Positions 1 to 17,207 are shown, counted from the first letter of the stretch. The stretch is 64,000 bases of DNA from Halocaridina rubra (GCA_037179515.1 JAXCGZ010009882.1:1-64000), one strand, 5' to 3'. The notes: a model not told the origin generated them from the letters alone. Translations and numbers: made by a program.

Positions 1-1
1 C

Positions 2-2410
2 GACTTCAATGATAATCTCCTTCTTCCTAATAATAAAATGGGGAAATTAATTCAATCCCTCCACTTAAATCAGCTTGTGAATAAAGCAACCCGTATCACC
101 GCTAATTCCTCCAGCCTAATTGATCTTATAATTACCAATACACCTAGTTTTATAGTTCACCACGATGTCTTACCTTGTCCTGTAGGAGACCACGAGCTTC
201 TAATAGCTACAGTTAATGTCAGGAAGGAAAAGAGACCGCCAATTGTTAAAACTTTCCGATCTCTTGAGAATTATTCTCAAAATTGTTTCTGCGACACTCT
301 TCTTAATGAATACAACATTTTAAATTCAATACTAACTACAGATTGTGTAAATTATCAAGTTTCTACTTTTACTGATGTTTGTACGAGATGTTTAAATGAA
401 TGTGCCCCTCTTACAACCAAAGTCATGACACGCCCTCCTGCCCCGTGGATTGACTCTCAGTTAAAAGAGCAAATGAAAAGGAGAGATGACCTCCTAAGGC
501 AATTTAAATCTGATAGACAAAACTCCGAGATGGAAAGAGCCTATAGAAGAGAAAGAAACCTTACTAAAACAATGTTGTCCGAAAAGAAGAAAAATCATTT
601 CAGGGAAGAATTTTCCAAGTATAGGGGAAATATCAAAGGAACTTGGAATGTTATAAAAAGAATAATTCCTGCAAATAAGGAAATCTTAGAAAATTCTGAC
701 CTTCTCAGTGATAATGTGGAAAAGCGAGTGAATGATTTAAATAAGTATTTTGCTGAAATAGGTAAGTCCACATATGAAAAGTCCCAAGATAATAATGACT
801 TGATTATTAATCAACCACATAATTGCCAGCCTCCAGCTGAAAGAAATATTATCAATAATTTTAGACCACACCCAATCGATTTAGTCACACTTATTCTTAT
901 CATAAAGAACCTCAAACCAACAAACTCTTGTGGTTCCGATGGGATACAACTTCGCTTCCTAATTGACTCATTGCCAGTTACAGTATTTTTCATTTTAGTC
1001 ATTGTTAATACATCCATTGTTACAGGCATTTATCCTAACCTCTGGAAGCATCCCTATATCATCCCCGTTTTTAAGAGTGGAGATACTAATAATGTTGAAA
1101 ATTATAGGCCAATCTCTCTTCTCAGCATTCTGTCTAAAATACTTGAGAAGGTAGTTGCCACCCAGTTAATAAATTTCCTTGAATCAAATTGTCTATTATG
1201 TGAAGAACAACACGGTTTTCGGCCTAAACTTTCGACCGAGACGGCCCTACTTAAAATTACTGATAAAATTTATAGTAATATTGAAAATAAGAAAATATCA
1301 CTTTTATTATTGTTAGATTTGTCTAAAGCATTTGACAGTGTACACCATCAAATTCTAATGAGAAAACTTTCCAAAGTTCATGTTGACTCATTTTGGTTCG
1401 AAAATTATCTGAAAGATCGAATTCAATCAGTTCGAATGGGCTCGACTCTCTCTTCTTCTTTAGATATCAGTTTTGGCGTTCCTCAGGGTTCAATTTTGGG
1501 TCCTCTGCTTTTCCTAATATATGTTAATGATTTACCTCAATTTATAAGAGATTGCCTACTTGTTATGTATGCTGATGACACCCAGATTATGCTTACTGGT
1601 GACATTGATAGAATTCCTGAAATCTTAAAAAGGGCTGAAGATATATTAAACTGTGCCAAAAGTTATTTTAACAGTAATGGTCTTTTACTGAACGAAAATA
1701 AAACTAAATTCGTTATTTTTGGATCAAATCAATACCTGTCCCGCATTCCTGAGAACATCAGTATAAATTTCAACAATGTTTCACTCTTCCCATCTAATAA
1801 GGTTAAAAATCTAGGAGTTATTATGGACAGTACCATGACATTTAATTTTCATATCGATGAACTACATAAAAAAGTGAACGGGACCCTTATTTACTTGAAC
1901 AGAGTCTATGAAAGATTCGAGCCTGATTGTAGGGTAATTGTAGTACAAACATTGATTTTAAGTATTCTCAACTACTGTCTGAGTGTTTGGGGTTCCACGA
2001 CTAAGACCCAGATGTTACGAGTGAAAAGGCTCCAGAATTTTGCTGCAAGAGTTGCCATAGGGGGGGTGCATAAATATGATCACGTGACTCCCCTCTTTGA
2101 GAGATTGGGTTGGCTAAGGATGGACATGAAGTTCATATATAATATCTGTCTTCTAGTTTTTAAAATAAATCATGGAATATTACCGGAATGGCTCTTCTCA
2201 TTGCCAACAGTTAATCAAGTGCGTATCAATAACGTCAACACCAGATATCAGAATTCTTTTTACGTGCCCAGAACTTCCACTGATATTGGGGCAAGAGCCT
2301 TAAATGTAATGGGCCCGAGACTTTGGAACTCTTTACCCGCAAACTTAAGAAGCTGCCAAACATTACCCTCACTTAAATCTCATCTTTTAAATCACCTACT
2401 TAATAAGTGA
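2..2410 (+). CDS. LINE ORF2 (endonuclease/reverse transcriptase), CR1/Jockey-like, 5'-truncated by the window
   Basis: The frame is already open at base 2, so the ATG at 38 is internal. It opens inside the APE-type endonuclease with a GDFN-like DFND, then SSLIDLIITN and VGDHELL, the catalytic Asp-His region. The reverse transcriptase follows: SCGSDGI, YRPISLLSILSKILEK, EQHGFRPKLST, motif A LDLSKAFDSVHH, motif B GVPQGSILGPLLF and motif C YADD, all intact. The C-terminus has GPRLWNSLPANLR, typical of CR1/Jockey-like elements. The product would nick target DNA and reverse-transcribe its own RNA at the nick. No stop or frameshift interrupts the 802 visible residues, so this copy looks young. ORF1 and the start of ORF2 lie upstream. 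Clade assignment is from motif style only. Confidence 0.93.
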   Translation, partial: DFNDNLLLPNNKMGKLIQSLHLNQLVNKATRITANSSSLIDLIITNTPSFIVHHDVLPCPVGDHELLIATVNVRKEKRPPIVKTFRSLENYSQNCFCDTLLNEYNILNSILTTDCVNYQVSTFTDVCTRCLNECAPLTTKVMTRPPAPWIDSQLKEQMKRRDDLLRQFKSDRQNSEMERAYRRERNLTKTMLSEKKKNHFREEFSKYRGNIKGTWNVIKRIIPANKEILENSDLLSDNVEKRVNDLNKYFAEIGKSTYEKSQDNNDLIINQPHNCQPPAERNIINNFRPHPIDLVTLILIIKNLKPTNSCGSDGIQLRFLIDSLPVTVFFILVIVNTSIVTGIYPNLWKHPYIIPVFKSGDTNNVENYRPISLLSILSKILEKVVATQLINFLESNCLLCEEQHGFRPKLSTETALLKITDKIYSNIENKKISLLLLLDLSKAFDSVHHQILMRKLSKVHVDSFWFENYLKDRIQSVRMGSTLSSSLDISFGVPQGSILGPLLFLIYVNDLPQFIRDCLLVMYADDTQIMLTGDIDRIPEILKRAEDILNCAKSYFNSNGLLLNENKTKFVIFGSNQYLSRIPENISINFNNVSLFPSNKVKNLGVIMDSTMTFNFHIDELHKKVNGTLIYLNRVYERFEPDCRVIVVQTLILSILNYCLSVWGSTTKTQMLRVKRLQNFAARVAIGGVHKYDHVTPLFERLGWLRMDMKFIYNICLLVFKINHGILPEWLFSLPTVNQVRINNVNTRYQNSFYVPRTSTDIGARALNVMGPRLWNSLPANLRSCQTLPSLKSHLLNHLLNK

Positions 2411-3829
<1,419 letters not shown>

Positions 3830-4870
3830 TGGGAGCCATAGCAATTGTCCATCAGAGGTAGTAGGCCTTTAAAGAGACAATGACCCCCTGAGCCCTTGGT
3901 TCAGGGGGTGGAAGGTAAATCACTTGAAATTAGGATGAAAATCATCCAAATGGGAAGGGTGAAAAGGGGCACTGTCCAGCAATAGCAATACCTTAAAGGG
4001 TAGACCCTTGGAGGCACAGTACATATTTACTTCAGGCACAAAATGGTTGCTGAACCAGTCCTCAAATATATGAAGGGTATCCAAGCCTTCTTGTTCGTCA
4101 TCCAGCCAACTGGAAGTTCCCTTGGATTTTCTACCAAGTAAACCAAAAAGGGCTTCAGCTTACAATCTCTAGTAGCATTAGCCCACAAAAGCAAAGTCAG
4201 TCTATCCTTGCTGACTTTATGGTCTGGTGCTGTCTTCTCCTTTGCAATGTAAGTATGACTAGGCATACGCTTCGAGAACAAGCCAGACTCATCCACATTT
4301 AGTACTTGTTCAGCACAGTAACCCCCCTCCCTGATTATTTCTGCTAACACACTGGGAAACCTTCTTGCAGCTTCTTCATCACCACTAACAGCTTCGCATT
4401 GCACCCTTAGGTTATGCAAATTTTCACGAACTTTAAAATGATTAAAACCACTCCTACTGGCCACAAACACTTCACTTTCACTCCCTTCTCCCTTTTCTCT
4501 TTTCAAGGATTTGAACAATATTTCAGCCTTTTCTGTATTACCATAAGGCTTACTGGGATACGCCATCAATGCTGATCATTACACCAAAGCACTAGCAATC
4601 TATCCATCTCGATCATACGGCGACTACTCTGCTTACTAATCAGAGTGGACATCATAGGAGTAGAACATTTCACGTGTTCTTGGATGCGATCTTTGTCTTT
4701 GATGATCATCACCACAGTCGTACGGGCGAATGTGAGTGCGTGGCCAATGTTTGTAGTAGTTTCTACCTCTTCCATGTGTTTTATTGTTTCAACTTTAATT
4801 TCCATGGTGATGGCTTTTCTTTTCTTTGTAGTAATGCCATCAGAACTATCACCACTACGCTTGGGAGACA
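3830..4870 (-). pseudogene. Tigger1-like transposase pseudogene
   Basis: From the ATG at 4870 the product begins MSPKRSGDSSDG and KKRKAITMEIKVETIKH, the CENP-B-type helix-turn-helix that binds the element's ends. It continues KDKDRIQEHVK, then a frameshift near 4567. A second frame (4569-4027) has YPSKPYG, EGGYCAEQVLNVDESGLF with the first catalytic Asp, and KDRLTLLLWANA. Beyond 4027 it decays, but LPFKVLLLLDSAPFHP (second Asp) can still be read with stops and shifts, and remnants of the LPPNTTSLIQP block follow. It resembles TIGD1-type proteins. Several lesions make it non-functional and old. Confidence 0.88.
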
Positions 4871-5252
4871 TAATACTGTCAGTAACGAGCGAACACAAGT
4901 GAAACGAACGAGAGAGCAAATGAACATGAGGCACCATATGGCGGGCGAGAGTAAATTAAGCAGTGGTTCTTTTTCCTCTTCTAATGCTGCGTGACGCCAT
5001 ATGTTTGGTGTTTTTTTTGTGTGTTAAATTCATTATTTCCAAATAAATAAATAAAGCCAATAACTGGATATATACAAATACAACTGAGCTTCTAGCTGTG
5101 TATTTGTCTGCTGCGCTCGCAAACTGTCCAGCGTGTAAGGTTTGAATTTACCGCACAAGCTATGTAGGTCGAAAAATCAATTTATTGATAATTTATTAAT
5201 TATTTATTGGCCTCTGACGTAACTTGGAATGATGTAAAACAAGGATCCCCTG
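3830..5252 (-). mobile_element. Old Tigger (pogo superfamily) DNA transposon, one end visible
   Basis: The transposase fossil is read on the minus strand. Its 5' terminal repeat ends at 5252 (read on minus: CAGGGGATCCTTG), followed by TA. This matches the left end of the small MITE at 18024 (CAG..GGGGATCCTCGG), so both belong to one Tigger family. No matching terminus was found on the low-coordinate side, so that end is decayed or truncated. Confidence 0.75.
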
Positions 5253-5254
5253 TA

Positions 5255-5973
<719 letters not shown>

Positions 5974-5983
5974 AATTTTATAT

Positions 5984-5989
<6 letters not shown>

Positions 5990-6055
<66 letters not shown>
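5990..6055. repeat. (AT)n microsatellite abutting a Tigger-like TIR
   Basis: Pure AT array. Its right edge runs straight into AGTGTTGCCTCCCTTATCG, a Tigger-like terminal repeat. Confidence 0.95.
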
Positions 6056-6060
<5 letters not shown>

Positions 6061-6137
6061 TTGCCTCCCTTATCGCGGTAGTTTGGTTCCGGGACCCGGC
6101 GCGAACCAGGAAAATCGCGAAGTAGAATCAGCCTTAA

Positions 6138-6139
<2 letters not shown>

Positions 6140-6201
<62 letters not shown>
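6140..6201. repeat. (AT)n microsatellite inside MITE-A
   Basis: The AT array replaces the CTATATGTACATAG stretch that follows this terminus in other elements of the window, suggesting expansion from an internal TATA seed. Confidence 0.9.
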
Positions 6202-6218
<17 letters not shown>

Positions 6219-6480
6219 TGATTATGACACCAGGACAGGCCAAAAATTATAAAATAAAACGGCCTTTATCAGGCTGTAAAGAGAAACAGAGATGGGGTGT
6301 GATGACCTGTCAGATGTGAAGGGATTATAAAAGATGTGTAATGAATATCCAGCTCTCTGCTGGGTTTACTATACCTCTGCATTACCTTCATGATGTCTAT
6401 TCTAAAACTTCTCCTTAGATCTTATTATTATTATTATTATTATTGGCAACAATAATTTTCCTTTGATGATGATTGGGGAG

Positions 6481-6527
<47 letters not shown>

Positions 6528-6618
6528 CATCATCATTATTACTACGGATTCGTAATTAAACCATTATTTTTACTATAAATAATGTAGTTTTGGTTGAATG
6601 AACAAGAGTTACTTAAAG

Positions 6619-6753
<135 letters not shown>

Positions 6754-6971
6754 ATTCTATTCTACCCAACCCCCCACACTCTCTTTGTCCCAGCCAACTA
6801 GGGAGGGGCACTTTACACAGTTATTAAAAGTAAATAAACCAACAGATGTACAAACAATGATGAGCCCTTAATAATAATAATAATGATGATGATGATAATA
6901 ATCTCCACAATCATCATCAAAGGAAAATTATTGTTGCCAATGATAATAATAATAACAATAATAATAATAAC

Positions 6972-7003
<32 letters not shown>

Positions 7004-7611
7004 GATCTAAGCAGAATTATTGGAATAGACATCATGAAAGTAATGCAGAGGTATATTAAAACCCAGCAGAGAGCTGGATATTCATTACACATCTTTTATA
7101 ATCCCTTCACATCTGACAGGTCATTACACTCTCCATCTCTGTTTCTCTTTACAGCCTGATTAAGTCTGCTTAATTTTATCATTTTTTGGCCCATCCTGGT
7201 GTCACAATGATCTAAAAAAAAAAAAAAAAAAAATGCCAAAAAGAACCTCGATACAGTGAGAACGCGAATAACCGGGGTAACACTTTATAAACCCTCCCTG
7301 TGCTGTTAACAAACCACCCTTTACTTCATAAATAACAGCATGCAAGCATAAATTTATATGAAAGTGATAGGTAAACTTACCGTGAATGAGGTGGTAATGA
7401 CATGACATACTCATATACATAGGTATTTTACAATTATTTTTACGTTTACTGTATAAACCCTCCCTGCACTGTTAAAAAACCACCCTTTACTTTATAAATA
7501 ACAGCATGCAAGCGTAAATTTATATGAACTTGATAGGTAAACTTACCGTGAATGAGGTGGTAATGACGTTTGTAGACTTCATAGGAAATTATTCCGCAGC
7601 CAATGACAGCT

Positions 7612-9370
7612 TTACAGCTGCTTTTTGCTAGCGAAGAACATGGTAATGGGAATTGCTGTCGCTGTTTCTTCTCTTGTTGGAAGATGGTCTTGTAAGGAAT
7701 CATGGCATCGTCGAGAAGATTGCAGAAAGTCACCGAACGAACCTTATTATCGTCATGCCCTACGAGAGTTGTTGGACTGCTTTCACATGTTCATACATGG
7801 CTGCCAGACGTTCGAGTGTAAGGCCAGGTTCTTCAATTTCTTCATGCGTTTCCTCTGGTTGTTGTTCTTCCTCTTCTTCGCTTGCTGATTTTATAATTTC
7901 TTCCAAGTCTTCATCAGTCAAAGGCTGCGAGTGGCAGTCAAGCAGTTCATTCACGTCTTCATGAGTCATATCTTTAAAGCCTTCTCCTCCTAGCAATGCA
8001 GCTTACTTCACAGCTTTCGCAACTGCCGAGTTATGGACTTCGTCAGGAGCGAATCCCTTGTAGTCGTAGATGACTTCGGGCCACAACTGCTTCCAGCTGG
8101 CATCTTTGTGGCCGGCTTCATCTCTTTGATTGCATTCTGAATATTTTGAAGGCATGTAGCAATCATGTAATTACGCCAGTAAGTCTTCATGGAGAATTCT
8201 TTGTCCGCATCCATGGCTTCAACCAGGTTCGCCAGGGCATTACGTGTGTTGAGGGCCTTGAACGCATGAATAACGCCGTGATCCATAGGCTGAATCAGTG
8301 ATGTCGTATTCGGTGGCAGGAACTCTACTTGAACACCGTTATATTCGAGATTAGTTGCGTGGCCACCAGCATTATCCATCAAAAGAAGGACTTTAAATTC
8401 AAGGCCTTTTTCCTCAAGATAAATTTTGGCCTGAGGGATAAAGCATTGGTGAAACCAGTCCGATGTGAGGCTTTTCGTGATCCAGGCCTTAGGGTTATGC
8501 ATCCAATACACTGGCAGCAGATTCTTGTTTATATTCTTCAAAGCCCTAGGGTTCTTTGACTTGTAGATAAGCCTCCGCAGCATTCCCTCACGTGATGAGG
8601 GTAACGCGGTCGTTGTGCGCTTTAAATCCCGGGGCTTTAGCTTCTTCCTTGAAGAAAAAAGTGCGAGACGGCATTTTCTTAAAAAATAACCCAGTCTCAT
8701 CCATGTTAAACACTCACTCAGGAGCATATTCCCCTTCAGCGAAAATTTTCTTGAAGTCGTTGTTCACGTAATCTTCCGCTGCAGTTATCTCTGCAGAGGC
8801 AGCTTCGCCATAAACTGCAAAGGTCTTTAGGCCAAAGCGCTTTTGAAATTTGGCGGACCATCCCTTGCTTGCAACAAATGATTGTTTCCTCGGTGGAGAA
8901 TCGCTGGAGGGTCCTGGTTGTGGGTCGTCGATATCTTCTTCTCTCTCCTTCTCCTCTCCACGGTCGCCACTGTCGTCGTCGGGTTCGATTGCAGCGAATG
9001 TCTCGTACAGCTTCTTCGTCTTTGTTTGTATGATATTGCTGTCTATGATGATGTTCTTCTTTCTGCAATCAGCAATCCACACGGCCAAAGCAGATTCCAT
9101 CCGCACTGTTATCTTATTGCGGGGTGTTACGACCCTCTTCGCTTATTTACTAAAAGAAATAGTTGCTGTTTTCCTGATATTTGCCCCATCCTTTTTGATG
9201 TAGCAAACAGTAGATTCATTGAGGCCAAAATGGCGGCCAACATCCGCAAACCTTCTTCCTTCCTTCAGCATAGCTAACGGTTTCACCTTATCCGTTATGG
9301 TTAACATCTTCCTTTGCCACTTAGGCTCACTACCAGAAGCCTTAGAAGATGAAGGACATTTGGGAGGCAT
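7612..9370 (-). pseudogene. Tigger-like transposase pseudogene (T1)
   Basis: Starts MPPKCPSSSKASGSEPKWQR at 9370, with the helix-turn-helix LNESTVCYIKKD. A TAA at 9143 replaces a Ser codon found in T2, and the frame then continues PRNKITVRMESALAVWIADC. The CENP-B-type domain and acidic linker (DDDSGDRGEE) lead to a frameshift near 8714 that scrambles the first catalytic Asp region. The core then reads VYWMHNPKAWITKSL, FKVLLLMDNAGGHAT (second Asp) and LPPNTTSLIQPMDHG (third Asp). Further shifts and stops occur near 8000 and 7750, and the acidic C-terminus (SASEEEEEQ) is in two frames. It is non-functional; T2 is its closest relative here. Confidence 0.92.
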
Positions 9371-9599
9371 TGCAAAGGTTGAAATACGTGAGTAAAAAAA
9401 AATCACAAGCACATCGTATTAATAAGCACAACGCGAACAGCGCACATGTGAGTTAGACTGAACGAGTGAGGCGAGACAATGGAAGATGGTGGGAGAACCA
9501 AGCTTCAATCAAAAAGCCAGTCAGACCCTATGATGCAGAACATACAGAAATACAATTTTGTGATTCGTCATCTCCCACCCTTTCATCCAATAGCATTCT

Positions 9600-10140
9600 A
9601 TGAACTATCTCACATAGGTGCGAGCCTTTGCGTTTTCCAAGACGCCAATACATTGTATGCTATTGGACATGGTGCAATACTGTGAGTTATGTGTTTAAAT
9701 TTATGTTTTTTACTAATTTTTACTGTTTTTTTATTCTTAGGCTAGGAAATACTTGTTTTATCAATAAAATAATGTAAATTTCAATACGTACTAGCTTACG
9801 TAGGTGCGACCCTTTTTGTTTTCTGAAATGCTGATGCCGGTATCGTATTTTACAAGGTGCAATACTGTGAGTATTTATGTATTTTACTATTTTTTACTGT
9901 TTTATTATGCTTAGGCTAAGAAATAAATTTTTTTTATCAATAAAATCATGAAACTACTGGAAATTTTAATATATGCTAGCTCACGTAGGTGCAACCCTTT
10001 GCGTTTTCTGAAACGCTGATACCGGTATCGTAGTTTCTATGGTGTAGAGTTACGTCTTCAAATTTATATTTTTTTCACTATTTCTTACTGGTTTATTATT
10101 CGTAGGCTGGTGAATAAATTTTTTTTATCAATAAAATAAT
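9600..10140. repeat. 5' subterminal tandem repeats of T1, ~185-bp period
   Basis: Three units marked by TCACATAGG/TTACGTAGG/TCACGTAGG at 9610, 9796 and 9981. Each includes a GATACCGGTATC-like palindrome and a CTTAGGCTA..AAATA block. The position between terminus and start codon suggests a transposase-binding or promoter role (inference). Confidence 0.85.
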
Positions 10141-10379
10141 GAAAATACTGAAAATTTTTATATTTTAATATTTTAATATTTTCGCATATACCCAGAAAAG
10201 AAAAAACTTGCCAAAAAAAAACCCGCGATTCACTGAATTCACGATAGGTGAATCGCGATATAGCGAGGGATTACTGTATACAGTGTTGCCTCACTTATCG
10301 GGGTAGTTCGGTTCCGGGACCCGGCGCAAACCAGGAAATCCGCAAAGTAGGATCCGCCTATATGCACATAGATATTTTA

Positions 10380-11190
10380 ATATATTTTTACGTTTACACT
10401 GTATAAACTGTCCCTGTACTGTTAACATACCACCCTTACTTCATAGATAACAGCATGCAAGCGTAAATTTATATGAAAGTGATTGGAAAACTTACCGTGA
10501 ATGTGATGATGACGTGACATACATACTCATTTACAATTATTTTTTCGTTTACGTACTGTATAAACCCTCCCTGCACTGTTAAAATAAACACCCTTAACAT
10601 TTTAGATAACAGCAAGCAACGTAAATTTTTATGAAAGTGATAGGAAAACTTACCGTGAATGTAATAATGACGTGACATACATACTAATTTACAATTTTTT
10701 TTTTTTTTACGTACTGTATAAACCCTCCCTGCACTGTTAAAAAACACCCTTTACATTATAAATATGTAACAGCTAGCAACGTAAATTTTTATGAAAGTGA
10801 TAGATAAAATTACGGTGAATGAGGTGATAATGACGTGACACATACTCATTTACAATTATTTTTTCGTTTACGTACTGTATAAACCCTCCCTGCACTGTTA
10901 AAAAAACACCCTTTACATTATAAATAACAGCAAGCAACATAAATTTTTATGAAAGTGATAGATAAAATTACGATGAATGAGGTGATGATGACGTGACACA
11001 CATACTCATTTACAATTATTTTTTCATTTACGAACTGTATAAACCCTCCCTGCACTGTTAAAATAAACACCCTTTACATTATAAATAACAGCACGCAACG
11101 TAAATATTTATGAAAGTGATAGATAAAATTACGGTGAATGAGGTGATGATGACGTGACATACATTTGTACATGATAGGTAAACTTACCGT
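10380..11190. repeat. 3' subterminal tandem repeats of T2, ~158-bp period
   Basis: Five units plus a partial one. The GTATAAACC marker is at 10401 (GTATAAACT), 10558, 10716, 10877 and 11037. Each unit has CTGCACTGTTAAAA, AACAGCAAGCAACG and TGAATGAGGTGATAATGACG. The same array, six units long, is at 42741-43600. Confidence 0.9.
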
Positions 11191-11252
11191 GAATGAGGTG
11201 ATGATCATCATTCTCGACCTCGGAGGAAATTATTTCGCAGCCAATAAAAGCT

Positions 11253-13018
11253 TTACGGCTGCTTTTTGGGGGAGAAGAACATGGTAATGGGGAGTTGCTG
11301 TTGTTGTTTCTTCTTTTGTTGGAACATGGCATGGTAAGGAGTCATGGCATCGTCGAGAAAATTACAGAAGGTCACCGAACGAACCATATTTTCGTCATGT
11401 TCCTGCGAGAGTTGTTGGAGTGCTTTGTAATGTTCATACATGGCTGCCAAACGTTCGAGTGTAAGGCCAGGTTCTTCAGTTGGTTCATTCGATTCCTCAA
11501 GTTCTTCCTCTTCTTCGCTCGCTGATTTCGTCATTTCATCCAAGTCTTCATCACTCAAAGGCTGCGAGTGGCAGTCAATCAGTTCATTCACATCTTCGGG
11601 AGTCATATCTTTAAAGCCTTCTCCTCCTAGCAATGCAGCCAACTTCACAGCTTTCGCAACTGCCGCCTTCTGCACCTCGACAGGAGCAAATCCCTTGTAG
11701 TCGTGGATGATTTCGGGCCACAATTTCTTCCAGCTGGCATTGATTGTGGCTGACTTCATCTCTTTGATTGCTTTCTGAATATTTTTTAGGCATGTGGCAA
11801 TCGTGTAATAACGCCAGTAAGTCTTCAATGAGAAGTCTTTGTCCAAATCCATGGAATCAACTAGGTTCGCCAGGGCATTTCGTGTGTAGAGGGCCTTGAA
11901 CGCACGAATAACGCCTTGATCCATAGGCTGAATCAGCGACGTCGTATTCGGTGGCAGGAACTCAACTTGAACACTGTCATATTGGAGCTTGGTTGCGTGG
12001 CCACCAGCATTATCCATCAAAAGAAGGACTTTAAATTCAAGGCCTTTTTCCATAAGATAAAGTTTTACCTGAGGGATAAAGCATTGGTGAAACCAGTCCA
12101 TTGTGAGGCTTTTTGTGATCCAGGCCTTGGGGTTATGCATCCAATACACTAGCAGCAGATTCTTATTCTTGTTCTTCAAAGCCTTAAGGTTCTTTGACAT
12201 GTAGATAAGCCCGTGCTTTAACATGAAGCCCGCAGCATTCCCACACATGATGAGGGTAATGCAATCTTTGTGCGCTTTAAATCCCTGGGCTTTAGCTTCA
12301 TCCTTGAAGAGAAAAGTGCGAGATGGCATTCTCTTCCAAAATAACCCAGTCTCATCCATGTTGAAGACTTGCTCAGGAATATATTCCCCTTCGGCAATAA
12401 TTTTCTTGAAGTCATTCTTGACTTAATTTTCTGCGGCAGCTGTATCTGCAGAGGCAGACTCGCCATAAACTGAAACGCTCTTTAGGCCATAGCGTTTTTG
12501 AAATTTGAAGAACCATCCCCTGCTAGAACGAACGGTTGTATCCTCGATGGAGAATCGCTGGAGCGTCCTGGTTGTGGGTCGTCGATATCTTCTCTCCCCT
12601 CCTCTCCACGGTCGCCACTGTCGTCATCGGGTTCATTTGCAGCGAATGTCTCGTACAGCTTCTTCGCCTTTGTTTGTATGATATTGGTGTCTAAGCTGAT
12701 GTTTTTCTTTCTGCAATCAGCAATCCACAGGGCCAAAGCAGCTTCCATTCACACTACTGCCTTATTGCGGGGTGATACAAGCCTCTTCGCCGATTTATTA
12801 AAAGAAATGCTCGCTGTTTTCCTGATCTTTGCCTCGTCCTTTTTTATGTAACGCACAGTAGATTCATTGAGGCCAAAATAGCGGCCGACATCCACAAACC
12901 TTTTTCCTTCTTTCAACATATCTAAGAGTTTCACTTTATCTACAATGGTTAACATTTTTCTTTGCCGCTTAGGCTCACTACAAGAAGCCTTAGAAGATGA
13001 AGGATGCTTGGGAGGCAT
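11253..13018 (-). pseudogene. Tigger-like transposase pseudogene (T2), nearly complete
   Basis: Starts at the ATG 13018 with MPPKHPSSSKASCSEPKRQR and the helix-turn-helix LNESTVRYIKKD. A TGA at 12749-12751 stands where T1 has CGG. A frameshift near 12540 and a TAA at about 12424 follow. From 12359 the frame is open for 368 codons: MDETGLFWKRM, MCGNAAGF, FKVLLLMDNAGGHAT, NTTSLIQPMDQGVIRAF, the acidic SASEEEEELEE and the end FFSPKKQP. All three catalytic Asp residues are present. Such proteins bind the terminal repeats and move the element by cut-and-paste. With only three visible lesions it is the youngest-looking transposase here, but cannot make a full protein. Confidence 0.93.
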
Positions 13019-13229
13019 TACAAAGGTTAAAATATGCGAGTAAAAAAATCACAAGCAAAACGTATTAGTAAGCACAACGAGAACGGCGCACATGAGAGTT
13101 AGACTGAGCGAGTGAGGCGGCACATTGGAAATTGGAGGGAAAAGCAAACTGCAATGAAAAAGCCAATCAGACCCCATGATACAGAAAATATTGAAAAACA
13201 ATTCTGTGATTCATTGTCTCCCAACCTTT

Positions 13230-13960
13230 CAGCCAATAGCATTCCATGAACTATCTCACGTAGGTGAGAGCCTTTTCGTTTCCAAAATGTTGATAGCGGT
13301 ATCGTATTTTGCTTGGTGAAATACTGTTAGTACTTTATGTTTTTTTACTATTTTTTACTGTTTTATTATTCTTAGGCTAGGAAATACTTGTTTTATCAAT
13401 AAAATAATGAAAATTTTAATATTCACTAGGTCACGTGGGTGAGAGCCTTTTCGTTTTCCGAAACGTTGATAGCGGTATCGTATTTTACATGGTGAAAGTA
13501 CTTTTACTACTTTATGTTTTTTTTTATTATTTTTTACTGTTTTATTATTCTTAGGCTAGGAAATACTTGTTTTATCAATAAAATAATGAAAATTTTAATA
13601 TTCACTAGGTCACGTAGGTGAGAGCCTTTGCGTTTTCCGAAACACTGATACCGGTATCGTATTTTACGTGGTGCAATACTGTTTACTATTTTTTTACTGT
13701 TTTATTATTCTTAGGCTAAGAAATACGTTTTTTTTATCAATAAAATCATGAAACTACTGGAAATATAAAAATATGCTAGCTCACGTAGCTGTGACCCCAA
13801 TACATTGTACGCTATCGGACACTGTTTCGCATGATGCAATACCCTGTACTGTGAGTTATACTGTACGTACGTATATGTAAATTTATGTTTTTTGCTATTT
13901 TGTTTACTGTTTTATTATTCGTATGCTGGGAAATAATTTTTTTTTATCAATTAAATAATG
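13230..13960. repeat. 5' subterminal tandem repeats of T2, 171-179-bp period
   Basis: Four units marked by TCACG at 13256, 13431, 13610 and 13781. They contain GATAGCGGTATCG or GATACCGGTATCG and TTTTTTACTGTTTTATTATTC, the same family as 9600-10140. Confidence 0.88.
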
Positions 13961-14122
13961 AAATTTTTTTTTCAATAAAAAAAAATGAAAATACTGAAAT
14001 TTTTTTTTTTCAATATTTTAATATTTTTGCGTATACCCATAAAATAAAATAATAATTTATCCAAAAATAAACCGCGATAGAGTGAGAACGCGAACCAAGA
14101 AGCGCGAATAACCGGGGTAACA

Positions 14123-14958
<836 letters not shown>

Positions 14959-14981
14959 AGAAAAAAAAAGATTCATATATA

Positions 14982-16107
<1,126 letters not shown>

Positions 16108-16195
<88 letters not shown>
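16108..16195. repeat. (TA)n array between two Tigger-like termini
   Basis: Left: AACACTG|TATGTATATA. Right: ATACACACA|CAGTAACCCCTCG. Termini of two different elements face the array. Confidence 0.95.
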
Positions 16196-16929
<734 letters not shown>

Positions 16930-17079
16930 CACTCCAGATTTTGTCTGTTGTTTCCAAAATCTGTTACATCAAGGTCTGCTAAGTTAAGTGGTTGAGTGTA
17001 TGCCATTTTATTTGTTTGTTTTTCGAAATTATGTACAGTTTAGACCTTGGTGAAATTTTTGTCTGATCATTATTTTCAG

Positions 17080-17207
17080 AGCAATTTTTGGTGTATTACA
17101 TGGGTTTGGTACCAAGTAAATATTATGGAGTTTTTGGAGAACGAGATTTTGAAGGATTCACTGTGCTAACGTTAAAGGCCTGTGGTTTGATACTGGCCAT
17201 ATCAGCG
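17080..17207 (+). CDS. ABCD4: ABCD4 exon (end of TM1, loop, start of TM2)
   Basis: TTTTCAG before and GTATGA after the exon. It starts in phase 1 (one base of a Glu codon comes from the missing previous exon) and reads QFLVYYMGLVPSKYYG then FGERDFEGFTVLTLKA. This aligns with human ABCD4 from about residue 53 (EQFVIYQVGLIPSQYYG). ABCD4 is a half-size ABC transporter; in vertebrates it works in the lysosomal membrane, with LMBRD1, to release cobalamin into the cytosol. The preceding coding exon was not found, so about 52 N-terminal codons lie elsewhere. 128 nt, ending in phase 0. Confidence 0.92.

Larger units (their letters stand above)
7286..10276 (-). mobile_element. Tigger-like element T1, 3' end truncated
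   Basis: Minus-strand element. Its 5' terminus is at 10276 (read on minus: CAGTAATCCCTCGCTATATC) and includes a perfect 10-bp stem, CGCGATTCAC...GTGAATCGCG. Next come ~185-bp subterminal repeats (9600-10140), the transposase pseudogene and two units of a ~160-bp repeat (7290-7600). The 3' terminus is missing: the body meets the end of MITE-A at 7285. It is joined to T2 by only TATA (10277-10280). Confidence 0.82.

Noticed and set aside
7625..12426. Plus-strand open frames of 60-130 codons across the T1 and T2 transposases
   Set aside because: They are antisense shadows of the minus-strand transposase reading frames.
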